A DNA stretch of 64,000 bases from Clavelina lepadiformis (Eukaryota; Chordata; Ascidiacea; Aplousobranchia; Clavelinidae): the NCBI RefSeq assembly GCF_947623445.1, contig NC_135242.1, forward strand, positions 18,352,001-18,416,000, in the 5' to 3' direction. The notes below the pieces were generated by a model. It made no database searches. It was given only the letters and a program-made list of their open reading frames with translations, and had not been told where the DNA came from. The position numbers were made by a program, and so were the translations under genes. Shown piece by piece: positions 12,008 through 24,119 of the stretch (the first letter of the stretch is position 1; the number at the start of each line of letters is the position of its first letter).

Positions 12008-12741
12008 ATGCCTTTTGTAAACGAAGAAGAATTAAAAAAGAAAGACAATCTTATTAAGGAATATCTTAACAACAGAACAATTTTGAAAGAAAGATTACAG
12101 AATCGATTTTAAACCAAGCAAGAAATTCAAACTACAAGAATCTGCTTCAGAAATCTTTAGTCCTATTACTTAATCCATAAAAGAAGCTCAAAAACAGTTG
12201 AAAGACAAGACAAACTCATTGAAAACTTACAAACAACAGCAAGTTCTATTTTACCAGCTGTTACTTCCGGTGAACCAAAATCAACTTATATGGTATACTT
12301 TCAGAAATTTTTCAGTGAAGATGAAAACAATTACTATTAGAAAACGATTTCGAAATAGATTTTATTAAACTTAAGAAAGATGGAAAAAATTACATAACTG
12401 AATTAAAAGATAAAACTGTAGGAACTAATAGACGTTTAGGTGGTAAGAGAAAAAAACGTGGTATTGATGTAGGTATGATTGACAAACAAATAAATATTTT
12501 CATAAAATACAGAGAGATATTAAATAAATTGTTAGGAGGTTTGGAGATGGCTTTTAAAAGTGGAAGTGGCGTGACCCGAAGGGCGCTTTGCGTGAATCCA
12601 TATCAACTTTGTGAAAGACCATTAGCACCAGCTAAACAAGCTGGCAATAATAACAAAGATTTAGACAGAGAAATTAAAAGTATATTAACTAAACTGAAAT
12701 CACACGATTGCATTTCGCACTGTGAGTTTCAAGTTTTGTAA
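12008..12741 (+). pseudogene. Small charged/basic Polinton-associated protein, broken
   Basis: Starting at ATG 12008 the frame reads a lysine- and glutamate-rich helix (NEEELKKKDNLIKEYL), then breaks. Further fragments read TASSILPAVTSGEP, then RRLGGKRKKRGIDVG and a 12475-12741 stretch with KSGSGVTRRAL. Position next to the ATPase and the lysine/glycine-rich composition suggest one of the small virion-associated proteins of such elements. I do not recognise the family with confidence. Confidence 0.35.
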
Positions 12742-12928
12742 ATTTGGGCACAAATTGTTATTAATTACAATAGATATATTTTAGATGGAGGAAAATAAGT
12801 TTTAGATAAATTTATAGATTATGTAAAAATTTTGATGATGCAAAATTTTTTTGAAAAGTAACATTATGATTATTTTTCAGAATTTAACTAAAACACAAGA
12901 GATTTTTCTATATAATATATGTAGTTGA

Positions 12929-13146
12929 ATGTAATATGACAGTATGAAGACAAGTTTGGTCATGTGACTCTGAAAGGTCATTATGACTTTTAAGAAATGT
13001 GAGTAAGGTAAAGTAATTTTTACCGTGAGAACTCTCAGTATGTCAATTGCGTTGACTGAAATATTATCTTCCTAACATTTCTTAAAAGTCATAATGACCT
13101 CATAAAGTTACGTAACCAAACTTGTCCTCATACCACCATATTACAT
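12929..13146. mobile_element. Palindromic MITE with ~70-bp inverted arms
   Basis: The left arm (12929-13003) and right arm (13073-13146) are near-perfect reverse complements, both containing GACAAGTTTGGT and GGTCATTATGACTTTTAAGA. About 70 bp of unique sequence separates them. The outer ends are ATGTAATATG and CATATTACAT. No transposase is encoded, so this is a non-autonomous foldback element. Confidence 0.75.
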
Positions 13147-15328
13147 ACTCCTTATTTTTAATCATCACATGTATGTATCACCACACAATACGGTGACGTT
13201 AGACGTAAAAAGGCCTTCTCACCCCATAATAATCACATATTGACTTGCACTTCAATAATGTGCGACTTGTCGGTGGCTAAAATAACCCTTTTAAATACAA
13301 AGCAGGTGCAGGAAAACACGGTGTATTGAAATTATTCGCGGATCGCGCAAAATCTGTCCATGGGTCACATGCGGACCGCATGCCAGGGCTTAGACCACCC
13401 TGGTCTAGAGTAGGCCTATGGTTGTATAAGCCTATATATATTTTGTTTGTAACTATTCTACAGCTTTCTTAATTGCACCCACAAAAGAGTTGTTTTGTCA
13501 GATTCTTACAGGCAAATTATAAAATCTTTCGAAGTTGCCGAAACGTCATGCAAAGTGTACACGATTACCCGCTTTTGACGTGTATTCGACCCTTTTCAAA
13601 GACAATATAGAAAATCTCATAAACTTAGAGCACCAAAATTAATAGGGACCAATACAAATTGGAGCATATGTCTTTCTAAACATATGCGTGCTCAAAGATA
13701 TTCACACGGACTTGTGTTCAATAACCCTGATTTCCCACGGCCCTTCATTACTCCCGTTCGGTCTATTCGTTCTTGTCACACTTTCTGTTTTTCTCCTTCA
13801 TTAATTAAAATGCAATATTTGTTTTATTTTTACTAGAGTATATAAAGCTATGACTTTTTGTTTCATGCAAGGGTCACAAAAAATTGTTTGGAACTTGCTT
13901 TCATAAATGTTTGCTTAATTTTTATGCAATTTGTTCAGTAGCCTATACCTTGTTTAGACATTTTCAGTTTGCTTGTCTCCTGTTTCTTTTCATCTTTTAT
14001 TTTCCGATTTGACAAATTTGGTTTTCCTAAAATCCGTACTAGAATTTTACATGACAGCTAATTTATTGTTTTTATGATAGGCTTATATGTATTTTCCGGT
14101 TTTATATTTTATTGTTGGAAACATTCAGCTTAGTTGATTTTGTTCTGGTATTTTACAGTGTCTTATATTCTTTGTATAAAATTTATTCTATTGTTTAAAT
14201 ACTTGAAAAACTGAACACATATGACTTCACTTGAAAACTATTATTAGGCTATATTAAATTTTAAATTAACCTACGGATCAGAATATGAAAATGTGCAATC
14301 ATGTTCAACAGTAAAGAACAATGTTTCCGTTTTAGTATTAAACAAAATTACAGTAGTCCTATTATAGAATGAGTAGTTGATGAATAAATTAATTAAACGT
14401 TTACGAATACAAACAATTTGACTTTATAATAAATTAACCAAAGATCTAACAATGTCTTAGCTACTGTGACAACCGAACCATAACCACGTGACTCTATGAT
14501 ACGTCATAAGCCTACGTTTGAAAAACATCCGCGTTAAAACCAATGATGTGAAGACCTTATGGTCACAAACAAAGACGGATAGCTGATCAAAGAAGAGTCT
14601 GGGATCAACGTCTGCTGCATAAAGGCCTTACCTCGCTTGAACTGGTACAATTATTTGAAAAACACATACGTCAGGATCCAGAGGTCAAAAATAGCCAAGT
14701 TGGTGCAACTTTTGGAAGTCAACAACGGAATGAACAGAAGAAAGATTTGTGCATTACAAAAAAACGTTATGTAACAATATAAATGAGCGATGCATTTCAT
14801 GTTCAAAAAGAAAAACAACAGAAAGTAGAGAACTGAAAAAAGAATCGGGAAAATTAACTTAAGCAATCAGAGAGGCGGTTTATGCTGGAAGGAATCAATT
14901 ATTTAATTGCAAGTCTGCAACGTTAACTTTTATGCAGTCAACCGAGTGCATTCAAGGCAAACGTGAATACCTCGATCATATTATCGGGCGACTGGAAGCT
15001 GTAAATAAAAGTGGTGTTCTGCTTGCTGCTGTGGTGTTCATTTCTTTGCAGGCAATCTAATCGATAAGTAAGTGTGCGTTAAATTGCATTTACATATTGA
15101 TATAAAACGGAGCAGTCAAATTCCTCGGTCAGAAAAGCTTCACCAGCCGACAAAGACGATAGCCAAACCAAAGACAGCTATCCAACGTGACGATTTGTGG
15201 ACACTGCTTAAGTCGTAATAAGTCATAGTGACACCATAATTACGTCAAATACGACTAGAAAACCTAAAACGTCATACTACAAAACTCAATCTCAGACTCC
15301 TGATAACACAAATTGCAACCCTTTAAAG
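13147..15328. other. Intergenic repeat-derived sequence
   Basis: No gene seen. Near 13340-13425 there is a GC-richer end resembling a hAT-type terminus (GACCGCATGCCAGGG, with the small palindrome TAGACCA-CCC-TGGTCTA); the family is uncertain. Open frames such as 14651-14866 (minus) have no family resemblance and no exon context. Confidence 0.35.
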
Positions 15329-15815
15329 CAGTGGTTCCCAAACTATGGTACGCGTACCACTAGTGGTACACGAAGGTCTTCCAGGTGGTACGCGAGCAAC
15401 TTATCAAATTCACACTAAACGATCACAAAAGATCTTTTATTGTCGTCGGCATTAATTTAATTCACATAAATTAGGTAGAGCGTGAAATTTCATGCTATAT
15501 TCCCTACTGAATACTAATTCCTTAGGGTATTGACGCATTGGATTGTAAAACAGGGTTTCTTTGTGACGAAATAGAACGTCATTTATTACTACGTAACAAA
15601 TCCTTGAAGTTAGTTTTTGTAATACGTTAGTTATGCTGTAGCACTGTAGCGAGGGCGGTAAAAGTTCGACTAATTTTTGTTTAATATTCACGAGCCTTTA
15701 GTAAACATTTTGCTTATCATTTTTTATTTGTGAATTCTGGAGTTTTGTCGGACCGCGAACGCTGCATGAACTAAAAAAATGGTACGCGAGTAGATAAAGT
15801 TTGGGAACCACAATG
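15329..15815. mobile_element. hAT-type non-autonomous element
   Basis: Starts CAGTGGTTCCCAAACTATGG and ends AAGTTTGGGAACCACAATG, giving inverted termini of about 16 bp with CAGTGG at the tip as in hAT elements. A GGTACGCG word lies just inside both ends. The rightmost bases are altered and I could not recover an 8-bp target duplication. An internal 79-codon open frame (15452-15691, minus) shows no clear transposase motif. Confidence 0.65.
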
Positions 15816-16188
15816 ACGGTTGCAAACTTTGCAAGTAATAAACGGTTTTCATAACAAAATAACAATCTTCGACTATGACAAGTTATATAATTCTTTAACT
15901 AAACATTTATAAACAAGAGAAAATTTAATTCGCTTCAAAGCTAGCTATGTTGTACATTTGAAATCAACTACGGGATGCGAACAAAGCAAAGTTGCGCTGT
16001 ATAGCCTACAGCTGTATACTGAGGAAAAATCGATCTGTTGTTATGATAAAATAAATGAAAATATTCTAAAAAACTGAAAATGTAATGCGTATTAGAATTA
16101 AAGAACCATAAACACGACCGGCAAATTTTCTATTAAAACTGGTAATATTTTATTTGTAATTAATTCCAACCAAAGAGGTTTAAACAAT

Positions 16189-16258
16189 CTTAAATGTTTA
16201 AGTGTTTAAGTTTTGCATGTTTAAATATTTAAATGTTTAAGTGTTTAAATCTATTTGT
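16189..16258. repeat. Tandem repeat of TTTAAGTG-type units
   Basis: About seven tandem copies of an 8-9 bp unit varying around GTTTAAGT / GTTTAAAT. Simple-sequence repeat with no evident function. Confidence 0.7.
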
Positions 16259-16364
16259 TCCAACCTCCGTTTGCGGACAAAACAAAGTGCAATAGTATAC
16301 ATGAACATGGTTGAATTTGTTAACTGGGTTGTCAATTAGTTGCTGAAGTGAAAACAAAGAAATA

Positions 16365-17000
16365 AATGTCGCGTGAGGAGAAAGAGAGTGAAAGAGTTTA
16401 TTTCATCATACAACAACAAACCAAAAAGTATCATAACACAATTAATTAGTGTGGGGCAGCAAAAAGACCTCACGGTCATCTTGGTCAGCTGCCCCAGATT
16501 TCATTGCAAAAAAAGAAAAGAAAAATTACAAAACGGATAGAAAACTGAAGCTCAGTTAATCAAAACAACACTGCAAAAACAAAACAGAGACACACCACAG
16601 AAACAACAGCAGAACAAGCAACAAAAAATTTTTTTTAACCAAATAAAAAATCAAATACAATATGATGCAAAATAAATCAACAGCCGTGCATTCATCATCA
16701 TATGCACAATTATCCGAACAGCTCTTCCTTTGCACAAGTCCACTTCTCCACTGATAGGAGAAATGTTAATGAGAATTAATAATTTTTATATTGTTTGGTA
16801 GTTTATTCCAAAAATTAGGTCCTCGAAAAGTTAACTTTTTTTACCTTTTACTGTTTTGGTTCGGGGCAAGAATAAGTTGTCCTGTGATGGTCTAGTTTTG
16901 TATTTATGTACTGTTTGGATTTCTCTGTAATATTCATTAAATATTTGGGGAAGAAAGAAAGAAAAATACGAGAGCAAGGGAAGGAGGGAGGGGAGTAAAA
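16365..17000 (-). mobile_element. LINE 3' end: reverse transcriptase C-terminus plus 3' UTR
   Basis: On the minus strand the far C-terminus of a non-LTR retrotransposon polyprotein is readable: FNEYYREIQTVHKYKTRPSQ, then in a shifted frame FRGPNFWNKLPNNIKI, the usual final block of CR1/L2-like reverse transcriptases, followed by a stop. The 3' UTR runs to about 16365. It contains a strong stem, CTGGGGCAGCTGAC pairing with GCTGCCCCACAC (about 16450-16500), that recurs at 53530. Truncated at its 5' side, so not mobile. Confidence 0.7.
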
Positions 17001-17934
17001 ATCTTGTATCGAAACCACTATTGAAAAAGCGTGCCGATATCAGTGGACTATGGATAAATAGAATAGATAAATAGGGTAAAATAAAAAATGAATAACAATC
17101 AGAACTTGCACAAAGACTAGCTTGGTCACCTGGATTCGAGTTGGACTGCTGAGTATGGCCGTTTTCAGCAAGATCTTGTGTCACAAATATTTTAATATAT
17201 GTAGGCTACTGTTTTTGTCCACTGTTGTAGCTTTGGCTTTTTTTTGTGTATGGTCACCATCTCACCTTATACGTATACATTGCGTGTGTGTTTTGTATGA
17301 TATTTGTTGGTGTTTATCAAAGCACTATTTTCGCCCAAGCACCTGACTTGCGCTGATTACTACACTACTGCATACTTTGGCGCCAGAGAGAGCATAAGGG
17401 CAAAGACAGAACAGCGATGCGAACTTGCGAAGGGCGTTCATATTCTGAGCTACGTTGTTTTTAACCTTCGTCATCCCCTATTTATAATTATTTGAGTAAC
17501 TTCCTAAAGTCCAAGTTGTCTATTGCAACCTGTCGAGTATTGTATCTCGCTTTAGTGACAAGCCTTTACGCAGAAAGACCATATAGAATAGATGAAATTT
17601 CGTTACACCTGCATGCGCCAAAAAACTAAAAATAACAATTGCGGGTGTGTCAAAACGTTTGGATGCACTTGTGTGCATATACGGTAGTAATGTACACAGT
17701 TTGTTTGACTAGCCTAATTCAATTTTTAAATCAATTAGGCTAGAAACTGAGTGCACAGAAATTCTGTCCAAGTCTTTAAGTTCAGAGTTACACACCTAAA
17801 GCGCGCCACTGCGCTGTAGTTCACACATGACAGTATTGAGTGCGTGTAAGCTAACTCTGCTGTCTGGGCTCGAGTGATGATGAATCATCGCTGGGTTTAA
17901 GTCGTGCAAAGACTTTCCACAGACCCAGGATTAT
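17001..17934. other. Intergenic
   Basis: Somewhat GC-richer than its surroundings, but no family resemblance in any frame. The phrase AACTTGCACAA followed by GGT(C/A)ACCTGG at 17104-17133 recurs imperfectly near 26723, so part of this is probably dispersed repeat. Confidence 0.35.
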
Positions 17935-18431
17935 AGTTAGCCATATGTGTTAGAATTCGCTTCTGTCAACGCGTACGTAAATTGCGTACGTGTTCACAAT
18001 TGACGAACGCTTGTATAGGTTTGAATTTTTCACCTGGCTGAAAGGGTCATAATTATGCGTTGGTAAATTACATTAGCGTTCACAAATTGCATGCATGCTG
18101 AATTAGTGTGCAAAAAAATGAGCTGCGTTGGCCAAACAGGCCACTGCTGGTTCACCTATACATGCTTGTAAATTGCAATCATATTGACCATTTGTGTACG
18201 CATGTTTTTATAAAGTGTACATGAATTATGAACGTGTTTACAATTGTGTATATTAGTTATCATACCTGTTCGGCCAACAGAACTATGTTTTTTACACAAT
18301 AGTTTAGCATGCATGCATTTTACGAACACGTTGTTATGAACCGTTCGACCAGGCACAATATCATACATATACATTCACAGTTTACATACACACTGAATAA
18401 AGCCAATTCTGACACATATGGCTAACCATAC
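17935..18431. mobile_element. TIR element with TTAGCCATATGTG ends
   Basis: The left end reads TAGTTAGCCATATGTGTTAG and the right end is its reverse complement with few differences (GACACATATGGCTAACCAT). Inside, words such as CGTACGTAAATTGCGTACGT recur in both orientations. No transposase frame; probably a MITE. Target duplication not resolved. Confidence 0.6.
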
Positions 18432-18946
18432 AGGATAGGTACCATACCAAACATGCTATCGCTAAAAAAGAAGACATTGTGCTCTTCGTTGTCTAAGAAA
18501 GAGGAAAACAGTAGAGCAAAAGTAAATGTCTCGTTTTTTGAGATTGCACCTTTATGAAAGTTGAGATTCGGGTGCACCAAGCAACTGTCTTGATAAAGCT
18601 TGAGAGTCGGGGTGTAGTTGCCATGCTTTCTCATTTGGATGATGAAGTATCATCACTGCATTTGAGCCACTCCAAAGATTGTGATAACGCGTTGTGGGTG
18701 AATATAGGTAATTATTCAGTTAGGTTTGCAAGTGTATAAGTATAACTGAGACTAATACCTTTGAATATACAATTGTTATTCATGTGAAATAGTGATAGAC
18801 AGAAATGCTCACGAATAACTAAAACAGAAAAAACTGGAAATTACTGCAGCAAGGACACTATGATTGCTAAAATTTAGTTGCACTTGAGTGATTTTAATAG
18901 TTTGTATATATATATAGGCATATATTTGTAGTTTACGGTAAACAAA
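18432..18946. promoter_or_regulatory. Upstream region of SPTLC2
   Basis: 515 bp between the TIR element and the SPTLC2 start codon. A TATA-rich run (TATATATATAGGCATATAT) lies 20-45 bp before the ATG, and a potential splice acceptor (TTTGTAG) lies about 20 bp before it. Either could mark a transcript start, a 5' UTR intron or a trans-splice site; nothing here decides between them. Confidence 0.3.
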
Positions 18947-20479
18947 ATGAACGCTGCTGCACAAAATGGAGAACTTAATAGAAATGGTGCCAATGAAATC
19001 TATCATAAAGGTGGTTCCACAAAGCGTAAATTCCAGGAGAGTTTTGAGCCAACACCACTATATGCTGCAATAGTCACGTATGTAAACTATGCTGTTGTTA
19101 CATTGTTTGGCTTTCTGAGGGATTTTCTTAGAAAACATGGGTTTGAAAAGTTGTATGCTGCCACTGAAGATCCTGAAATGAAAGATTTTGTACCTCTTTA
19201 TGCCAGTTTTGAAAGCTTTTATACCAGAAACATTTACAATCGCATTCAAGATATCTTCAATAGACCAATATGCAGTGTCCCTGGTGCAACAATTAATATT
19301 GTTGAAAGAAAGTTTTCTCACTCAGGCTGGACTTCTAAATATACGGGTAAAACACTAAAGAATGTTGTAAATTTGGGTTCATACAACTATCTAGGATTTG
19401 CTGAAAATGAAGGCACTTGCAGTGAAGCAGCAATAGAGTCGGCCAAGAAGTATGGCGTTGGTGTTTGTAGCTCAAGGCAAGAAATGGGAAACCTGGATAT
19501 TCATACCAAACTAGAACAAACCATGGCAGATTATTTAGGTGTAGAAGCATGCATCACTTTTGGTATGGGCTATGCTACTAATTCAACGAATATACCTTGT
19601 CTAGTAAACAAAGGTTGCCTTATTTTAAGTGATGGACTTAATCATGCATCTCTTGTGTTGGGTTGTCGACTTTCGAGAGCAACTATTCGAGTTTTCAAAC
19701 ATAATGACATGGAAGATTTAGAAAGGAAGCTCAGTGATGGAGTTGTTTATGGGCAACCAAGGACGCAACGGCCTTGGAAAAAAATACTAATAATTGTTGA
19801 AGGTGTGTACAGCATGGAAGGCTCCATTGTAAATCTCCCTGGTGTCCTTGCACTTAAAAAGAAATACAAGGCTTATTTGTACCTAGATGAAGCACATAGC
19901 ATTGGTGCATTAGGGGATCATGGGCGTGGTGTAACTGAATACTTTGGAATCCATGCAAGTGAAGTAGATATAATGATGGGCACATTTACAAAAAGCTTTG
20001 GAGCAGCAGGTGGTTATATTGCTGGTAATCGAGCTCTTGTTGAGCATTTAAGAGCCCACTCACATTCAGCTTGTTATGCTACATCAATGTCACCGCCAGT
20101 TTGCCAGCAGATTTTAACCAGTTTAAGCATCATATCAGGTACAGAAGAAGGGAGAAATCGGATCAAACAACTTGCAAAAAGCTGCAAAATCTTTCGACAA
20201 GGCTTGAAGAAATTAGGTTTTATTGTGTATGGCAACGATGATTCCCCTGTGGTACCTGTTTTGTTTTACTCACCGTGTAAGCTGGGTGCATTTAGCCGGG
20301 AAATGTTGAAGCGTGGTTTTGCTGTTGTTGGTGTGGGGTTTCCTGCCACACCAATTGTAGAATCAAGGGTTAGGTTTTGTATGTCAGCTGCCCTTACTGA
20401 TAAGCAAATACAGGATGCATTATCTGCATGTTCTGATTTGAGTTCTCTTCTGAATTTGAATTATTCAAAGGCTAAATAA
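18947..20479 (+). CDS. SPTLC2: Serine palmitoyltransferase subunit 2 (intronless)
   Basis: Catalytic subunit of serine palmitoyltransferase, the PLP-dependent ER enzyme that condenses serine with palmitoyl-CoA to 3-ketodihydrosphingosine, the first step of sphingolipid synthesis; works as a heterodimer with SPTLC1. 510 residues in one open frame. A hydrophobic segment at about 39-57 can anchor it in the ER membrane. The aminotransferase fold runs from about 140 with SRQEMGNLD (176-184), LNHASLVLG (231-239), the PLP-contacting DEAHSIG (314-320) and the Schiff-base lysine K349 in GTFTKSFGA (345-353). Length and motifs match animal SPTLC2/3. Unlike the multi-exon vertebrate gene it has no intron. 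It lies between MITEs (ends 145 bp before a Tigger-like one). SPTLC2 versus SPTLC3 cannot be separated. Confidence 0.95.
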   Translation: MNAAAQNGELNRNGANEIYHKGGSTKRKFQESFEPTPLYAAIVTYVNYAVVTLFGFLRDFLRKHGFEKLYAATEDPEMKDFVPLYASFESFYTRNIYNRIQDIFNRPICSVPGATINIVERKFSHSGWTSKYTGKTLKNVVNLGSYNYLGFAENEGTCSEAAIESAKKYGVGVCSSRQEMGNLDIHTKLEQTMADYLGVEACITFGMGYATNSTNIPCLVNKGCLILSDGLNHASLVLGCRLSRATIRVFKHNDMEDLERKLSDGVVYGQPRTQRPWKKILIIVEGVYSMEGSIVNLPGVLALKKKYKAYLYLDEAHSIGALGDHGRGVTEYFGIHASEVDIMMGTFTKSFGAAGGYIAGNRALVEHLRAHSHSACYATSMSPPVCQQILTSLSIISGTEEGRNRIKQLAKSCKIFRQGLKKLGFIVYGNDDSPVVPVLFYSPCKLGAFSREMLKRGFAVVGVGFPATPIVESRVRFCMSAALTDKQIQDALSACSDLSSLLNLNYSKAK

Positions 20480-20623
20480 TTATATCTGATAGAAATGTTA
20501 CGTACTGATTAAATGTCCACTGTTTGTGGCATTTTATTAAACTTCTAGTGGTATTATATTTTTTTATTGTGAAGCTTACAAACCAGCTTAACACACATTT
20601 AACTATCTGTCCACATTAGAATA

Positions 20624-21056
20624 CAGTCAGATCTCGTTAATCCGGACCACTTTGTTTCATCATAAAATGTTGGTTTAGCGGTGTATCCGGAGAGCGAAAA
20701 ATCAAGCAATCTTGCAAATGTACCACAGTGTTGAAAAAGCTGTATGCATATGTGTAGGAGTTTAAAGACTGAAACTGCAACATTAATATGCGTAGATAAT
20801 CGGCTATTGTGTTCGTCAACAAACTACTGTATCTAATGAATCGAGACAATTGTGAATAATTTTCACTTCGCTCCGTTTATCGGATTTTATTGCTATTTAT
20901 TTAGCACGTTTTTTCTAAAAGTTTTCTTTCGGAGTTGGACAGCGGGGTTTCCGGATTAAAGGAGTAAACTGCATTGGAAGAAATCTGTTCCCGGCAGATT
21001 TGTGTCGGATAATGGGATTCCGGTTGTTTGGGGTTCGGATTAACGAGGTCTCACTG
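20624..21056. mobile_element. pogo/Tigger-like MITE with TA target duplication
   Basis: Left end CAGTCAGATCTCGTTAATCC, right end the complement of GGATTAACGAGGTCTCACTG, flanked on both sides by TA (20622-20623 and 21057-21058). A second inverted block (CCGGATTA / TTATCCGG type) sits inside. No transposase frame. The termini are of the Tc1/mariner superfamily, pogo/Tigger branch. Confidence 0.8.
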
Positions 21057-24000
21057 TATTAAAACAACTGTTCATTAATTAGTTTTTTATAGGGAGTAAT
21101 TGTATGTATGAATATGCCTATTAAAAAAATAGACACATTTTAAATAATGCAATTATTATTTATCAGCAATTGGTAGGTTACTTGGTAAATGGCTGATTTT
21201 TTTATTGCGTCTATGGCCGACGGGATAGAAATACTGTTCATTGTTTTATAGTCATGATTATGATGAGATATGCTGGGAAATTTTGTGTTTATGTTGAGTT
21301 GCAAAAATAATAACAAGTTGTATATCATAGTTCGTTATAGTTTTACCTGTAAAATGATTAGTAGTTGTAACTTGGTGATGAGATGATGTGAACTAATCCT
21401 AAAAATAATGCAGAAGTTTTAACCAATTGTATAATTTCAAATCTTGAAGTCAGAATCAAGCTGAATCCTTTATCATGCGTAAAGTCAAAAAGCAGGCACA
21501 AAACCTAATATTTTTGGCTTAAAAATCATAAAATGTTTGTGAGAATACTTTGTATGTATAAAAAACAGTTACCCAATGTGAAAAGCTTTTACGTAATTCC
21601 CTTTTTTGTCTACTAGCTTGAGTAAGCACAGCAAAATAGGATTTTTGAATTTGATTCAGATGTGTTTGGTACATCCCTTGTTAGAACCGAAGTTTTTTAT
21701 AGACTCGTTATAATTTATTTGAGTTTATGTGTGAATAATTTATTGCAACCATAGAAAAACACATGCTAATTTATTGTTTATAGAATATTTGGATTGGATT
21801 TTAAAGAATTTATAATTTACTGTTTAATACCATTTTAAGTAGCTCACTATAACACAGCAAAACTGGTGTTGTGCCATTTTATAATTACTGTCAATTTCAA
21901 TTATTTGCTTAAAGAATTTAATTTTAATTTAAAATACTATGTTTGTTGTTTGCATTGAAATTATATATTCGCATTGTTGTTTCTATTGTGATAATTGTTG
22001 AGAAGTTACAGTCCATAAAATCTCTTTATCGTTTTGTTCAAAATGTGGTTGCCTCCTCATTTTCAGTTTTTGATTTTATATGATGCAATTCATAGTAGGT
22101 ATATTTTGTGTATGCTTCATTTAAACTGGATTAGATTTATTGCCTCAGTGTTGTATTGCCTTCTATGTTTAAATTTTTTAAAATAAGCCTTATGGTTTCT
22201 GCTTTCGTGACATTATATATCTATATGTTTCCTGTCAGATTCTATCATGTTTTCGCTCATATTATGCGGTCACACAAATAAATTTAAAATTGGTATGTTT
22301 CAACTGACAGTAATATCCAGTTTTAAGTCTTTCGTCAATTGAAAAGAATTTTGCTTAAAGCCTTGCCTTTAAAAGATGTTCGGGCACTCAAAAAGTTGCA
22401 TCAAATGGTGCTTGGCCTGTAGTATGTACATACTTGACACATGCTTTTATGTTAACATGAAAGCAATGTGTTTAACGCAAAGGCTCTTCTATTCTACTTT
22501 GGCCAGTCATTGAAATAGGTGAATAATTAGCCATAACTTACGGCCTTGCAATCCTTGAAATAAGCACAAATTGCTTTTGTTAAGTTGGACTGTAGTTCTT
22601 CATTTCACTTTCAACATCGCCAAACATAGTTGTTTCCAAAAAGCTTATAGTAAATGGCAACTCCATTAGCTCAAAAGGGCAGAATGAAGCTTATTATACA
22701 AGCAAGAAAAACGCCATAGCCCAATACTGGAATGAAATGAAAGTAAACTAATTGAAAGTAGTAAATGGATGGTCTAGGCTGGGATCCCCTCTGACATTGC
22801 TGCCTCAGATATAAATGCACAATAGGTACTCCATCATTGTGATATTATAAAGGCATGCAATTGTTTCATTGTATGGTAGGGCAATTTTTTGATTAAATTG
22901 TTAAAACTGAGATGTGTCGTCAGACTTTGTTCAATTATAATCTGGTGGAGATTTGCTCCAGGTTTGAGTCACATAATTACCAGTTGGGCACTTACCAACC
23001 TATGTCTTATACACAATAAACAATGGTTCGTTACCTTGTAGGTGGCATGGACAATTCAGGATGTTTACAGCATCCTGAATTGTGTGCATTTCACTTATTT
23101 AATCTAATTTTATCTTGTTTGATAAATTAGAAAAACATTAAACAAGTTTAGGCATTTTTCTGGGCACGTTAATCCAAATAATGTTGACCAACACACTAAA
23201 AAGTAGTTGAGAATTTTTAGGCTAATCTTGTAAACATTGGTGGCCAAACAAGTACTGCAGACAGAATGCCTAGATATCCTGTACGTATGCTTCAAGAAAA
23301 CCTTGATACCATATTTTCAAGTCACCCGGGCATATCATACAAGGTTCTTTGCTATACCTTATTATTGTGGTTACACTTGCACATTTAAGTTACTGTGACG
23401 CAATGATCAAATTAAATTTATACTCGATTACAAGATATCTTGATGCTTCAATTGAAAACAAATGAATAGCCATGTTAAGATTATGTCTTCCTAGCGTACG
23501 ACATACAGATGTATATGTCGTATTATTGCAGTGAACTTTAGTACAAAAACATGCATAATACAAACTTGTACATTGCTAATGAAACAAAAAGGAAATATGT
23601 TAGACTCCCAATCCTAGGTGGTGCTGGGGAGATTAAGTAGAAGAGTGATGCCTGCAGCCTTCGCAATTTGCACATCAAACTCCTCAAGAGTTCTTTGAAA
23701 TTTAGGAATCAGATTTATAAAGTGTTAATAATCCCAATTTCATTAACTTGAACCTCATAATCACATTGTTTTATTTTCACTGCTCACCTGCCAAAGAGCT
23801 ATTCTGATAGGACAATGCGCTAGAACAGAGAAAAAAATCGCTCCAAGGAGAAAACATGCACTCTGCACACTTTGGCAATGTTAAGCTGAATTGCTACACA
23901 AAAGTGAGCTATATTTAATGTCATATTATATCAGCATTAATGTATTAGTGAAGGAATAGATTGCAATGACCAAAACCGTTTTTGCAGCCACCTAATTTTT

Positions 24001-24115
24001 AACAAAAATAGTAGAAAATGTATTTAATGGAAATACAGAAGGCATTAACATACTGTATCACTCTCAGGTTGTATGCTTGAGTTTACTTATCTAATCCTTA
24101 CAGTGAATGTGTTTT
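21057..24115. other. Long AT-rich intergenic stretch
   Basis: No coding region supported. A perfect 13-bp hairpin lies at 23051-23083 (ACAATTCAGGATG / CATCCTGAATTGT, 7-nt loop). Open frames here are short and unlike any family. Confidence 0.45.
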
Positions 24116-24119
24116 GTTA

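Larger units (their letters stand above)
8270..12760. mobile_element. Decayed Maverick/Polinton element
   Basis: A strongly AT-rich block with broken pieces of several Maverick/Polinton hallmark genes: protein-primed DNA polymerase B (8278-9095, plus), a zinc-ribbon protein (9110-9618, plus), a fibre-like protein (10128-11256, minus), the FtsK/HerA-type packaging ATPase (11390-11981, plus) and a small basic protein (12008-12741, plus). Family knowledge: these are large virus-like DNA transposons, normally 15-20 kb, with terminal inverted repeats, an integrase, a protease and capsid proteins. I found none of those last four, so this is a partial copy with many stops and frameshifts. Element ends are estimates from the outermost coding remnants. 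Confidence 0.75.

Noticed and set aside
16189..16258. Regular short repeats considered as a CRISPR-like array
   Set aside because: Units are 8-9 bp with no spacers, in an animal genome; a simple tandem repeat.
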